Positions 36,148 to 44,618 of a stretch of 64,000 bases of DNA are shown here, piece by piece. Both the position numbers and the translations under genes were made by a program. The notes below the pieces were generated by a model. The model saw only the letters and a program-made list of their open reading frames with translations, had not been told where the DNA came from and made no database searches. The number at the start of each line of letters is the position of its first letter. The stretch's first letter is position 1. Source of the DNA: Nostoc sp. TCL240-02 (GTDB taxonomy: Bacteria > Cyanobacteriota > Cyanobacteriia > Cyanobacteriales > Nostocaceae). The DNA lies in contig NZ_CP040094.1 in NCBI RefSeq assembly GCF_013343235.1, positions 3,038,501 through 3,102,500 of the forward strand. The letters run 5' to 3'.

Positions 36148-36216
36148 CTCTGTGTTCTCTGTGCCTCTGCGGTTCGTTATTTTCTATCGAACCACAGAGG
36201 CGCAGAGGACGCAGAG
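36148..36216. repeat. Long hairpin repeat in the trpA-trpB spacer
   Basis: The arms CTCTGTGTTCTCTGTGCCTC+TGCGGTTCG and CGAACCACAGAGGCGCAGAG+GACGCAGAG pair over about 29 bp with a few mismatches around TTATTTTCTAT. The same family occurs at 41191 upstream of trpE. It could attenuate or stabilise the operon mRNA, or merely be a tolerated dispersed repeat. Confidence 0.8.
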
Positions 36217-36232
36217 AGAAGAGAGAGGTTTT

Positions 36233-37084
36233 TTACTTAGCCGAACCAACTTGTTGCAGGGATACTGGGGTAATTGCTGCTTTCAGTTCCCGACAAAATT
36301 TTTCCACGGCTTGTAATCTTTCTGTTGGACTACCTTCAGCTAGACGTTTGACGAAGGCACTACCAACAATCACGGCATCTGCTCCCCATTCCATTACTTG
36401 ATGCGCTTGTTCTGGCCCTGAAATACCAAAACCAACGCCGATGGGTTTATCGGTGACGCTTCGCAAATCTGTAATTAAATCTTTTACGCGGTCTTGGATT
36501 TGAGCGCGGATACCTGTTACACCTGTAACGCTGACTAAGTAGATAAAACCTTGAGATTGACGAGCGATCGCTAAAATCCTATCTTTAGAACTAGTAGGCG
36601 CTACGAGTAAAATTACTTCAATTCCAAAAGAGGCAGCAGTTTGGATTAATTCTTCTGCTTCTTCTAAGGGCAAGTCTGGCACTACTAAGCCTTTCACCCC
36701 AGCAGTGGCAATTTGCGCCAAAAATGTCTTAATACCCCGGTGCAAAATGGGATTGTAATAAGTAAATAGAATGATTGGCGCTTTCAGGGTAGGAGTTACA
36801 GCTTGCAACATCTCTAATACTTGCTCTAATTTCGTGCCTTTTTGTAAAGCGCGAGTTGCAGCTGCTTGAATTACAGGCCCATCTGCAAGAGGATCGGAGT
36901 AGGGAATACCCAACTCGATGAAGTCAGCGCCGTTGCCATCTAAGATACGTAAAGCTTGGGCAGTGGTTTCTAAGTTAGGGTCGCCTGCTGTGATAAAGGG
37001 GATTAAAGCACACTGTTGGCGAGTCTCCTGCGGAGAAGCTTTGCTAATGCGTAAAGTTTGAAAAAAATCAGAGATAGAAGTCAT
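36233..37084 (-). CDS. trpA: Tryptophan synthase alpha chain, scytonemin cluster
   Basis: 283 residues. It cleaves indole-3-glycerol phosphate to indole, which passes to TrpB. Motifs are [15 protein letters not shown] near residue 27, [19 protein letters not shown] with the catalytic Glu and Asp-type residues, [13 protein letters not shown], and the phosphate site [14 protein letters not shown] and [12 protein letters not shown]. It is preceded by 557 bp holding a 21-bp tandem array, so its expression as part of the operon requires read-through of the array, or else a promoter of its own. Confidence 0.94.
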   Translation of the reverse strand: MTSISDFFQTLRISKASPQETRQQCALIPFITAGDPNLETTAQALRILDGNGADFIELGIPYSDPLADGPVIQAAATRALQKGTKLEQVLEMLQAVTPTLKAPIILFTYYNPILHRGIKTFLAQIATAGVKGLVVPDLPLEEAEELIQTAASFGIEVILLVAPTSSKDRILAIARQSQGFIYLVSVTGVTGIRAQIQDRVKDLITDLRSVTDKPIGVGFGISGPEQAHQVMEWGADAVIVGSAFVKRLAEGSPTERLQAVEKFCRELKAAITPVSLQQVGSAK

Positions 37085-37641
37085 TTTGAAAAATAGTTAA
37101 TGATTAGTTAATAGTTTTAGAAGAATCAACATTTAGGAATTAGCGATGTTCACGCTATATCTGTTGTTGTCGAGTCTTTTATCTCCGTTGACGAGGCTTT
37201 TATCTCCGTCAACGAGTCTTTTAGCTCCGTTAACGAGTCTTTTATCTCCGTCAGCGAGTCTTTTATCTCCGTTAACGAGTCTTTTAGCTCCGTTAACGAG
37301 TCTTTTAGCTCCGTTAACGAGTCTTTTAGCTCCGTTAACGAGGCTTTTATCTCCGTTAACGAGTCTTTTATCTCCGTTAATGAGTCTTTTAGCTCCGTTA
37401 ACGAGGCTTTTATCTCCGTTAACGAGTCTTTTATCTCCGTTAATGAGGCTTTTATCTCCGTCAGCGAGTCTTTTATCTCCGTCAGCGAGTATTAGAGCTT
37501 CGTTTTTTGAAGTAAGCGCTTCTCGCTTGGATGCAATATACTTTGACCTTTCTCCAAACCTCTCTCCTAAAAGGAGAGAGGCTTTGAATCTTACTCCCCA
37601 ACGCTAGTAGCTCTTAAGGGGTTGGGGGTTAGGTCTGTATT
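37085..37641. other. Spacer between trpC and trpA dominated by a tandem array
   Basis: Besides the array at 37172-37486, the right part contains CTCTCCTAAAAGGAGAGAGG, a short hairpin (about 37561-37580), and no gene. The plus-strand open frame through the array reads as Ser-Leu-Leu-rich repeats and has no sign of being real. Confidence 0.6.
37172..37486. repeat. Tandem array of a 21-bp unit, fifteen copies
   Basis: Fifteen copies of GAGTCTTTTATCTCCGTTAA plus C, with alternations T/G at position 4, T/G at position 11 and TTAAC/TCAGC/TTAAT at the end. A truncated sixteenth copy follows. It lies inside the scytonemin operon and will be transcribed as part of the mRNA if the genes are cotranscribed. 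Confidence 0.92.
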
Positions 37642-38469
37642 CTAAGAAAGCTTTAAAAGACTCTGCACAGCTTGTTCTACATCGCTTTGTTTAACTAGTG
37701 ACTCTCCGACTAAAACCGCACGCACACCAGCTTCAGCAACAAGAGATAAATCAGCAGGTGTATACAGTCCAGATTCACTGACGACAGTGATATCCAAACT
37801 TTGCAAATATTGCTGGCGCTGTGCTAAAAGTTGCTGTGTTATTCCTAAATCAACCGTAAAATCTTTTAGATTGCGATTGTTGATTCCTACTAAATGTAAG
37901 TCATCAAGCTTAAGAACTCTATCCAATTCAGCCAAAGTATGGACTTCTACCAGTGCATTCATGCCCAAATCATGAATTACTTGCAGAAAGTTTTGCAGTT
38001 CTTGGTCTGATAAAATAGCGGCAATCAACAAAACTGCATCTGCGCCTGCTGTCCGTGCTAGATAGATTTGATAGGGGTCAATGATGAATTCTTTGCACAG
38101 TAGGGGTAATGCTACTTTCTGACGCACACGCCGCAGATTGTCAAAACTGCCCTGAAAAAACTTATGATCAGTGAGGACTGATAGACAAGCTGTGCCACCT
38201 CGTTCATAAGCTTGAGCGATCGCAACTGGATCAAAATCTGCTCGAATAATCCCACGGCTAGGTGATGCCTTTTTTACCTCGGCAATTAAGCTAGGTTGGT
38301 TAGGATTTTGTTGTAAAGCAGCTAAGAAATTTCGGACAGGTGGGGCCGTAATTAACTGCTGTTGCAAAGAAGCTAGAGGAAATTCCTGTTGCATCTGTGC
38401 AACTTCTTGCCTTTTATGCAACACAATCTCTTCAAGAATATGGCGGGAAGTGACAACTTGGTTAATCAT
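37642..38469 (-). CDS. trpC: Indole-3-glycerol phosphate synthase, scytonemin cluster
   Basis: About 275 residues from the ATG at 38469; an upstream GTG at 38532 is less likely because the added residues are not family-like. It converts CdRP to indole-3-glycerol phosphate. Barrel motifs are [20 protein letters not shown] with the catalytic Lys and phosphate-site Ser, [33 protein letters not shown] with the second Lys, [13 protein letters not shown] and [12 protein letters not shown]. It begins 93 bp after trpE. Together with TrpA and TrpB it supplies the tryptophan that ScyB oxidises. Confidence 0.94.
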   Translation of the reverse strand: MINQVVTSRHILEEIVLHKRQEVAQMQQEFPLASLQQQLITAPPVRNFLAALQQNPNQPSLIAEVKKASPSRGIIRADFDPVAIAQAYERGGTACLSVLTDHKFFQGSFDNLRRVRQKVALPLLCKEFIIDPYQIYLARTAGADAVLLIAAILSDQELQNFLQVIHDLGMNALVEVHTLAELDRVLKLDDLHLVGINNRNLKDFTVDLGITQQLLAQRQQYLQSLDITVVSESGLYTPADLSLVAEAGVRAVLVGESLVKQSDVEQAVQSLLKLS

Positions 38470-38562
38470 AATCTGTTCTTTTAGGAAGAATGGAAATAAT
38501 ACCAATTTGAAAAAAGAATGCAACAGATACACACAGTCAAACCCTTGTTATGACTGGCTTTC

Positions 38563-40794
38563 TTAATTTTGAATTTTGAATTTTGAATTTTGAATTGGAG
38601 CGAAGCGACTTAACTCTTTGGTTGTATATGCACGCACCACATTTTTAATGATTTCCAGACCGACTTCTCCCGCTAAAGTCATGATTGATTCTGGATGAAA
38701 CTGAACGGCGGCGATGGGAAGTGTCTGATGTTCAATACCCATAATTACGTTGTCATCAGAAATCGCTGTCACCTTCAGTTCTTTCGGTAAATGCTGCGGG
38801 AGAGCAAACAATGAGTGATATCTACCCACGGTAAAGGATTCTGGTAAATTCTTGAAGGTAACGGAATTGGAATCAGTAACGAAAATCCGTGAAGATTTCC
38901 CGTGTTGAGGATAGTTGAGAACTCCCAATTGTCCATCAAAAGCTTCAACGATGCCTTGCAGCCCTAAACAAACTCCAAAAATGGGAATTTTGCGATGAAG
39001 AAGCGCCCCGACAGTCTGGGGAACCCGAAAATCACTTGGTCTACCAGGGCCAGGAGATAAAACAACTAAGTCAGGGCGTTCTGTATCAAATAGCGATTCT
39101 GAGAAACCATGACGTAATGTGGTGACGCTTGCACCAGTTTGGCGAATGTAATTAGCTAATGTATGAACAAAAGAGTCTTCATAATCTATTAGTAAGATGC
39201 GTTTGCCAGTTGCCGCACAAGGTAAAATTTTAGTTGATTTGATGGAAATGGATTCATCAATTTTCTGACTGCTTTGCTTAACACGGCGAATTGTTTCAAA
39301 TAAAGCAGCCGCCTTAGTGATTGTTTCTTGTTCTTCTGCTTGGGGTATGGAGTCATAAAGCACAGTAGCGCCAACTCTCACTTCAGCGATGCAGTCTTTT
39401 AATCGAATTGTCCGCAGAATTAATCCAGTATTTAAATTCCCATTGAAGTTTAAATAACCGACTGCGCCACCATACCAACGTCGGGCGCTACGTTCATGCT
39501 GTTCAATAAAATCTATTGCGGCTTTTTTGGGTGCGCCGGTGACTGTAACCGCCCAAGTGTGGGAAAGAAAGGCATCTAAGGCATCAAATTGCGATCGCAG
39601 TGTCCCTTCAACATGATCCACTGTATGGATTAAATGGCTGTATAATTCAATTTGGCGACGACCAATCACTTGAACTGAACCAGGTTCGCAGATTCGAGAT
39701 TTGTCATTGCGATCGACATCAGTACACATGGTCAACTCAGCTTCATCTTTGTGGGAGTTGAGTAAATGACGAATTTGCACCGCATCGTCCAGAGCATCTA
39801 GTCCCCGGCTAATAGTGCCACTAATGGGACAAGTTTCTACCCGCTTCCCTTCAACTCGCACAAACATTTCTGGAGATGCGCCAATTAAATATTCTCCACC
39901 TAAGTTAAAAATAAACCCATAAGGACTAGGATTTATATCCTTTAAAGTTTCAAATAGTTTGCTGGGTTCATCCTCATAGCCTTCAAAAAAGTTTTGGCTA
40001 GGAACAACTTCAAATAAATCGCCTCGGCGGAAATAATCGAGTGCAGACTCAACTTTTTTCGCATACTCGCCTACTTTATGGTCAGCAGTTTGATTAGGGG
40101 TAAGATGTTTTCCGCGATAATCAACAGACTCACCTGTTCGAGGCAGATTCTTGGTATTGCCGTGCGCTGTTTCAAACTCATATTGCAGACGAAATGCGCG
40201 TTGCTGATAGTAATCAACGACTATCAAATCATCTGGTAAATAAAGCACCAAATCGCGCTGATCTGTAGGACGTTCTAGACGTTGGATAATTGGTTCAAAT
40301 TGAAAAACTAAGTCATAACCAAAAGCCCCATACAATCCTAAATGCTCATCTTCTGGGCTAGAGAAAGTATGTAGAATTTCGCGGACAACTGTAAATGCTG
40401 AAGGTTGCTTACTGCGTTCTTCTTCAGTAAATAATCTTTTGCTAGATTTTACAAAACCGACAATACTGTTATTGTCTAGAATAACTTTCTCAAGTTGGTT
40501 TGAATTAGATAAACACTCGAATAGTAATGGTAGAAGTACCTGACCGCGTTCATTTAACGCTATTATATTGAAAGCATTTTCTTGTGTACTTAATTCTAAT
40601 GGTGGATTGACAAATCCGATTGCCCATCTTTTATATCTACCTGGATATTCATAGCTGCTTCTTAGCAAACCGCCACGCTGAGAATTTAAGTGAAATAGAA
40701 TATCTTCGAGGGCAGTGTCCATCTTCAGTTCGGTGATGGAGCGAGAAACAATTACGCCGCCAAGGGTTTTGTAGGAACGGGAATTAAAAATCAT
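38563..40794 (-). CDS. trpE: Anthranilate synthase, fused TrpE-TrpG, scytonemin cluster
   Basis: 743 residues. The component I half (about 1-520) contains DIDVDRN-like TDVDRNDKSRIC, the GTISRGLDALDDAVQ and VTGAPKKAAIDFIEQ chorismate-site motifs. The component II half (about 530-730) contains the glutamine amidotransferase motifs LLIDYEDSFVHTLANY, LSPGPGRPSDF, FGVCLGLQGIVEA (nucleophile Cys) and AVQFHPESIM. It makes anthranilate from chorismate and Gln. The last residues (IQNSKFKIQN) are encoded by a run of TTTTGAATT repeats, a repeat-derived tail. The N-terminal effector region reads LLRSSYEYPGRY. It is preceded by 507 bp with a hairpin repeat. Confidence 0.94.
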   Translation of the reverse strand: MIFNSRSYKTLGGVIVSRSITELKMDTALEDILFHLNSQRGGLLRSSYEYPGRYKRWAIGFVNPPLELSTQENAFNIIALNERGQVLLPLLFECLSNSNQLEKVILDNNSIVGFVKSSKRLFTEEERSKQPSAFTVVREILHTFSSPEDEHLGLYGAFGYDLVFQFEPIIQRLERPTDQRDLVLYLPDDLIVVDYYQQRAFRLQYEFETAHGNTKNLPRTGESVDYRGKHLTPNQTADHKVGEYAKKVESALDYFRRGDLFEVVPSQNFFEGYEDEPSKLFETLKDINPSPYGFIFNLGGEYLIGASPEMFVRVEGKRVETCPISGTISRGLDALDDAVQIRHLLNSHKDEAELTMCTDVDRNDKSRICEPGSVQVIGRRQIELYSHLIHTVDHVEGTLRSQFDALDAFLSHTWAVTVTGAPKKAAIDFIEQHERSARRWYGGAVGYLNFNGNLNTGLILRTIRLKDCIAEVRVGATVLYDSIPQAEEQETITKAAALFETIRRVKQSSQKIDESISIKSTKILPCAATGKRILLIDYEDSFVHTLANYIRQTGASVTTLRHGFSESLFDTERPDLVVLSPGPGRPSDFRVPQTVGALLHRKIPIFGVCLGLQGIVEAFDGQLGVLNYPQHGKSSRIFVTDSNSVTFKNLPESFTVGRYHSLFALPQHLPKELKVTAISDDNVIMGIEHQTLPIAAVQFHPESIMTLAGEVGLEIIKNVVRAYTTKELSRFAPIQNSKFKIQN

Positions 40795-41301
40795 GGGTAA
40801 TTTCTCTGTAAGAGTGATTAGTCAAAAGCTATTAATGATTATTAGTAGTTATTTATAGGTAGATAAAAAATTAGATGATTCAATATCAATCCAAATCAAG
40901 CTATTTCAATCTGCGGATTTTTGGGTACAATGTAATTAAAAACTTTTTGCTTCTTATTTAAGAGTACTAGATATCAAGCAGATAATACATTGAATAATTT
41001 TTAGATTGGGTGTCAATTTATTCGTTTTTTATACTCATCCTGTGTTGTTATTTTTAATAATTTTTCTGAGTTTATCCGCCTCTCTCAAAAGTAAGATATC
41101 GTCTAAAGCTTTAGGACTATATCTAAGCTTTTAAAATTCAATCTAGCCCTTCAATGTAACTTGTAAAATATCTTGTTATTTCTCAGCGTTCTCTGTGCAT
41201 CTGCGGTTTAAAATTCATTTATCGAACCACAGAGGCGCAGAGGACACAGAGTAAAGAGAACGATAATTTTTACCCACTTTGAAAGGGTTAGTTCTACAAT
41301 C
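40795..41301. other. 507-bp spacer between aroB and trpE
   Basis: AT-rich, with one clear structure at 41191-41246. Length and AT content would allow a separate promoter for trpE. I see no coding remnant. Confidence 0.5.
41191..41246. repeat. Long hairpin repeat in the aroB-trpE spacer
   Basis: CTCTGTGCATCTGCGGTTT and CGAACCACAGAGGCGCAGAG pair around AAAATTCATTTAT. It is the same family as at 36148, so two spacers of this operon carry the same element. Confidence 0.75.
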
Positions 41302-42483
41302 TTAAAATTCCCGCAATAATGATATTGTTTGCCTATACAACAACAAATTCACCTCATGAACTTCAATTGCTTTTCCAATCCCTTGTAGCAACGTTAAAGT
41401 CAATTCTCCACCCAAGTGTTCGCGGAATTCAGTTAAACCTCGAAACAAACAATCAGGATGTTCTAGTTGTGATAACTTCTGGGCTAGTTCTGGCACATAC
41501 AGTGTGAAACCCAACGCCGATAAAGTATTTAATATTCGTTGCCATTCTGAACAATCAAGCAATCCTGCTAAATAAGAATAAGTGCTATCCAAAGCAATAC
41601 CGATCGCAACGGCTTCACCATGACGCAAGCGATAATTTGTCAAATGCTCCAGTTTATGAGCCGCCCAATGTCCAAAATCCAGGGGACGAGAGGAACCCAT
41701 TTCAAAAGGATCGCCGCTATTGGCAATATGTTCAAGGTGCAACTGGGCGCAACGATAAATAACCTGTTGCATAGCATCCATATCTCGCCGCCCAAGGGCT
41801 TTGCTGTGAGAGTGGATAAAATCGAAAAACTTAGCATCTTTAATCAGCGCCACTTTCACCGCTTCTGCAATCCCAGAACGCCAATCGCGATCGTCTAGGG
41901 TTGTCAAGAACGCAGAGTCATTTATTACTGCATAAGGTGGCGCAAATGTGCCGAGAAAGTTCTTTTTACCAAAGGCATTGATGCCGTTTTTTACCCCAAC
42001 CCCAGAATCATTTTGTGCTAACACCGTTGTCGGAACCCGAATCAGGCGAATTCCCCGGTGAGCAGTTGCAGCAGCGTATCCTACCAAATCCAATATCGCC
42101 CCGCCCCCGATCGCTAACACATAAGAATGGCGACATAATCCGGCTGTTTCAATGAGTTGCTGGATTTGCTCTACTAAAGTGCGATCGTTTTTTGCAGCTT
42201 CTCCTCCCGAAATTATCATGGGTTCGGCTGCGATCGCTAGTACCTCTCCATAAAACTTGGTATACGCGACTAATTGCTTCACCAATTCCGGTTGATACTT
42301 TAATATTCCTGCATCTACCACCGCAACTACTTTCTTCGGTGTCTCCTCATCTACCGTCACCACTTGCGCTAGTGTGGGGTTTTTTAACTCAAATAAATTT
42401 TGGGTGAAGTAAACCTCGTAGTTAAAAGTAACCGAAACACGTTGATGAATTAATTTACTTTTTTGCTTGATGTCAACGATCAT
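41302..42483 (-). CDS. aroB: 3-Dehydroquinate synthase-like sugar phosphate cyclase, scytonemin cluster
   Basis: About 393 residues from the ATG at 42483; the frame extends to 42561 but the added 26 residues are not family-like. Motifs are SGGEAAKNDRTLVEQ, VLAIGGGAILDLVGYAAA (NAD-binding), RVPTTVLAQNDSGVGVKNGIN, and metal-binding DFGHWAAHKLE with RHGEAVAIGIALDS. DHQ synthase makes the shikimate ring. Several residues (NDSGVGVKNGINAFGKKNF) differ from canonical AroB (DSSVGGKTGVN), as in the EVS/2-epi-5-epi-valiolone and related cyclases, so the exact product is not certain. Location in the scytonemin operon supports aromatic precursor supply. Confidence 0.85.
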   Translation of the reverse strand: MIVDIKQKSKLIHQRVSVTFNYEVYFTQNLFELKNPTLAQVVTVDEETPKKVVAVVDAGILKYQPELVKQLVAYTKFYGEVLAIAAEPMIISGGEAAKNDRTLVEQIQQLIETAGLCRHSYVLAIGGGAILDLVGYAAATAHRGIRLIRVPTTVLAQNDSGVGVKNGINAFGKKNFLGTFAPPYAVINDSAFLTTLDDRDWRSGIAEAVKVALIKDAKFFDFIHSHSKALGRRDMDAMQQVIYRCAQLHLEHIANSGDPFEMGSSRPLDFGHWAAHKLEHLTNYRLRHGEAVAIGIALDSTYSYLAGLLDCSEWQRILNTLSALGFTLYVPELAQKLSQLEHPDCLFRGLTEFREHLGGELTLTLLQGIGKAIEVHEVNLLLYRQTISLLREF

Positions 42484-42589
42484 ATTTTTGCAGGTATATC
42501 TAAGACAATGTTTGAAAATAATTAGGCGAATAGAATTCGCTACTACACAGGCAAAGTCCACCTCCGTGGACTAATAAAAATTAAAGATT

Positions 42590-43090
42590 TTAAACCCACG
42601 GAGGTGGGTTTTGTTTGTATAGCCGTGACTTATAGTCGCTAGGGCTATTCAAAGCTTCAAGAAATGCCTCTACCGAGTGAGAACCATTTACCTTGACTTG
42701 ATTATTCATGATGAAAAACGGCACGCTGTTGATGCCATTTAATCGAGCAAATGCTGATTCAGCTTCGAGAACGCTAACATTGTGACCTACTAAAGAAAGC
42801 TGTTCTTTAAATAATCTTCCCATCCTGCCACGTCCACCGATGATGGTAACTTGTCGGGGAATGATATGATTTGTGGCAGATTTAGGGATACTGGCATGAC
42901 AACTCCTTACTACACCCACCCAAACAGACTCAGGAATACCAGCTTGAGCGAGTAGGGGAGCGACATCAGCCAACTGTTCATCTAAAGAAGGCTGTTCTGA
43001 TGCTAATAATGATATGCGATCGCTAAGTAAGGCGATCAAGCTCTGGTCAGTTTTTTTAAGCTGATCTGAATAAGAGGATTTCAGAGGCAT
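42590..43090 (-). pseudogene. In-frame TyrA-DsbA chimera (deletion fusion remnant)
   Basis: A 166-codon frame from the ATG at 43090 (or a TTG at 43105). Residues 1-109 match the N-terminus of cyanobacterial TyrA: a chorismate-mutase-like helix (KKTDQSLIALLSDRISLLAS) and then VTIIGGRGRMGRLFKEQLS, the glycine-rich NAD(P) motif of prephenate/arogenate dehydrogenase. From about residue 112 the sequence is the C-terminus of a DsbA/FrnE-type oxidoreductase: ARLNGINSVPFFIMNNQ with the cis-Pro loop, then VNGSHSVEAFLEAL. The TyrA catalytic domain and the DsbA CxxC are both missing. In Nostoc punctiforme, as I recall, tyrA and dsbA are neighbours here in that order, so a deletion with endpoints in both genes explains it. 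I call it non-functional, though the frame is open. Confidence 0.85.
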
Positions 43091-43108
43091 TTTTCTCGTC
43101 CCCAATTT

Positions 43109-44398
43109 TCAAATATCAACAAGTGATTCTTTAGAACTTATTTCTGGTAAGATATCCAAGTTTGTTGCTCTTTTAGCGATCGCATCAGCAAATAACTCTT
43201 CATATCGGTCTAGCGCTTGCTCAAAGGAATAGTTTTCTACCGCAAACTTTCTTCCCTTACGTCCTAATTGCGCTGCTAATTCCGGCTGATGATATAAATC
43301 CAGCACCGCCGCAGCCAAAGCATCTGCTGACTCCGGCTCAACGATAACACCGCCGCCACTTTGTCTGATGGCTTTGGCAGCAGTGCCAGCGGCCGGAACT
43401 GAACCCACAATTGGGCGACCACTGGCTAACAACAGTGGTATTTTAGAAGGCATATTGAAGGAAATCACGTTCCGCTTTTGCACAATCAGCCCGACATCTG
43501 CGGCTGCTAACATTTGTGGTAGTTTTTCTCGCACTTCCAATGGTAAAAGCAAAACGTTATCTGCACCACAAGCAAGACAATGTTTTTGCAGCCTTTCGAG
43601 GGCTTGAGATTCGCCTGCTACGACAAAGATAATTTCTTTTAGATGACGTAAATAGGCTGCTGCTTCTATTACTGTCTCCAAACCTTGTGTGAGAGCAATA
43701 TTACCTGAATAAAGCACTACAAATTTCCCATTGAGTTGATGGGTAGCCCTCCAAGAGTTATTTTCCTTTGGTAAAGGGCGGATAAAATTTAGATTTACCC
43801 AATTGGGAATGCAGGCAATTTTATTAGCAGGTACACCTTTATTTTTTAAATTATCTACAAAACCATCGGCTATCACGCTAATGGTATGTGCAGTTCGATA
43901 AGCAAATTTTTCTAAAGTTTCCAGAGCTTTAATCATCAACTTATTCTTAATTAGCCCAACACGCACACCAGCTTCCGGGAGGATATCTTGCACATTCAGT
44001 ACTACCGGGCAATTGTATAGCCAACCTATCAAAGTTGCAGGTAAACAAACTAGTAGCGGTGGTACTGTTAAGAGAATTACATCAGGTCGCTCACCCTTGA
44101 AGGCTTGTGGCAAACTTGTAAAAACAAAGCTCAACTCTAGCAGTAGTCGGTCTACAAGGTTAGGTTTAGACTTAATCCGCAGGTAACTACGCTGAATTTT
44201 GACACCGTTTTTCTGTTCAGTAACATACAACTTACCTCGATACCCGTCGTAAATCTGGCGCTGAGGATAGTTAGGCATACCTGTAATTACCCGCACTTGA
44301 TGCCCTCGCTTCACCAGCCCTTCTGCTAGTTCAGTCATCAAAGGTGCAATACCAATTGGTTCTGGATGATAGTTGTATGAATAAATCAGAATTCGCAT
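43109..44398 (-). CDS. GT4-type glycosyltransferase of the scytonemin cluster
   Basis: 429 residues with the WcaI-like GT-B layout. The N-terminal Rossmann domain begins RILIYSYNYHPEPIGIAP and contains RVITGMPNYPQ. The C-terminal donor domain has VVLYSGNIALTQGLETVIEA, FVVAGESQALERLQ and the E-x7-E-type region SFNMPSKIPLLLASGRPIVG. It corresponds by position to the glycosyltransferase downstream of scyF in Nostoc punctiforme. It may glycosylate scytonemin precursors or sheath polysaccharide. It ends 18 bp before the TyrA-DsbA chimera and starts 220 bp after scyF, beyond a strong hairpin. Confidence 0.88.
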   Translation of the reverse strand: MRILIYSYNYHPEPIGIAPLMTELAEGLVKRGHQVRVITGMPNYPQRQIYDGYRGKLYVTEQKNGVKIQRSYLRIKSKPNLVDRLLLELSFVFTSLPQAFKGERPDVILLTVPPLLVCLPATLIGWLYNCPVVLNVQDILPEAGVRVGLIKNKLMIKALETLEKFAYRTAHTISVIADGFVDNLKNKGVPANKIACIPNWVNLNFIRPLPKENNSWRATHQLNGKFVVLYSGNIALTQGLETVIEAAAYLRHLKEIIFVVAGESQALERLQKHCLACGADNVLLLPLEVREKLPQMLAAADVGLIVQKRNVISFNMPSKIPLLLASGRPIVGSVPAAGTAAKAIRQSGGGVIVEPESADALAAAVLDLYHQPELAAQLGRKGRKFAVENYSFEQALDRYEELFADAIAKRATNLDILPEISSKESLVDI

Positions 44399-44547
44399 TA
44401 ACCGCTAATATCCTAAAGGTTTGTTTGTAGTAAGCACTTTAATGCTTAGAAAATAAGGACTAAAGTCCTTACTACGAACTTGCTTACCTATCAATTTCAA
44501 CTTGACAGACTACTAGTGGTCTGTCCCATTAATTTTGTGGGGCTGCT

Positions 44548-44580
44548 AGATCCCCGACTTCTTCAATAAGTCGGGGATCT
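44548..44580. terminator. Strong hairpin between scyF and the glycosyltransferase
   Basis: AGATCCCCGACTT and AAGTCGGGGATCT form a perfect 13-bp stem around CTTCAAT. It lies 39 bp after the scyF stop and could separate scyABCDEF from the downstream precursor genes, or reduce read-through. GATCCCCGACTT hairpins are also widespread repeats in Nostoc. A second short hairpin, AAGGACT/AGTCCTT, is at about 44455-44472. Confidence 0.65.
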
Positions 44581-44618
44581 GAACATCACTAACCTCTCAA
44601 AACTTTTGGGACAAACTA

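Noticed and set aside
33353..37486. CRISPR-like appearance of the 21-bp arrays
   Set aside because: The units are directly contiguous with no unique spacers, and no cas gene is in the window.
37146..37607. Long plus-strand frame of Ser/Leu/Pro repeats over the 37172 array
   Set aside because: It exists only because the 21-bp unit has no stop in this phase. No ribosome site, no family resemblance, and the ends run into unrelated sequence.
44399..44618. Operon end after scyF
   Set aside because: The strong hairpin at 44548 could end transcription, but no long T tract follows on the minus strand and the same hairpin is a common dispersed repeat. I therefore did not split the cluster into two operons.
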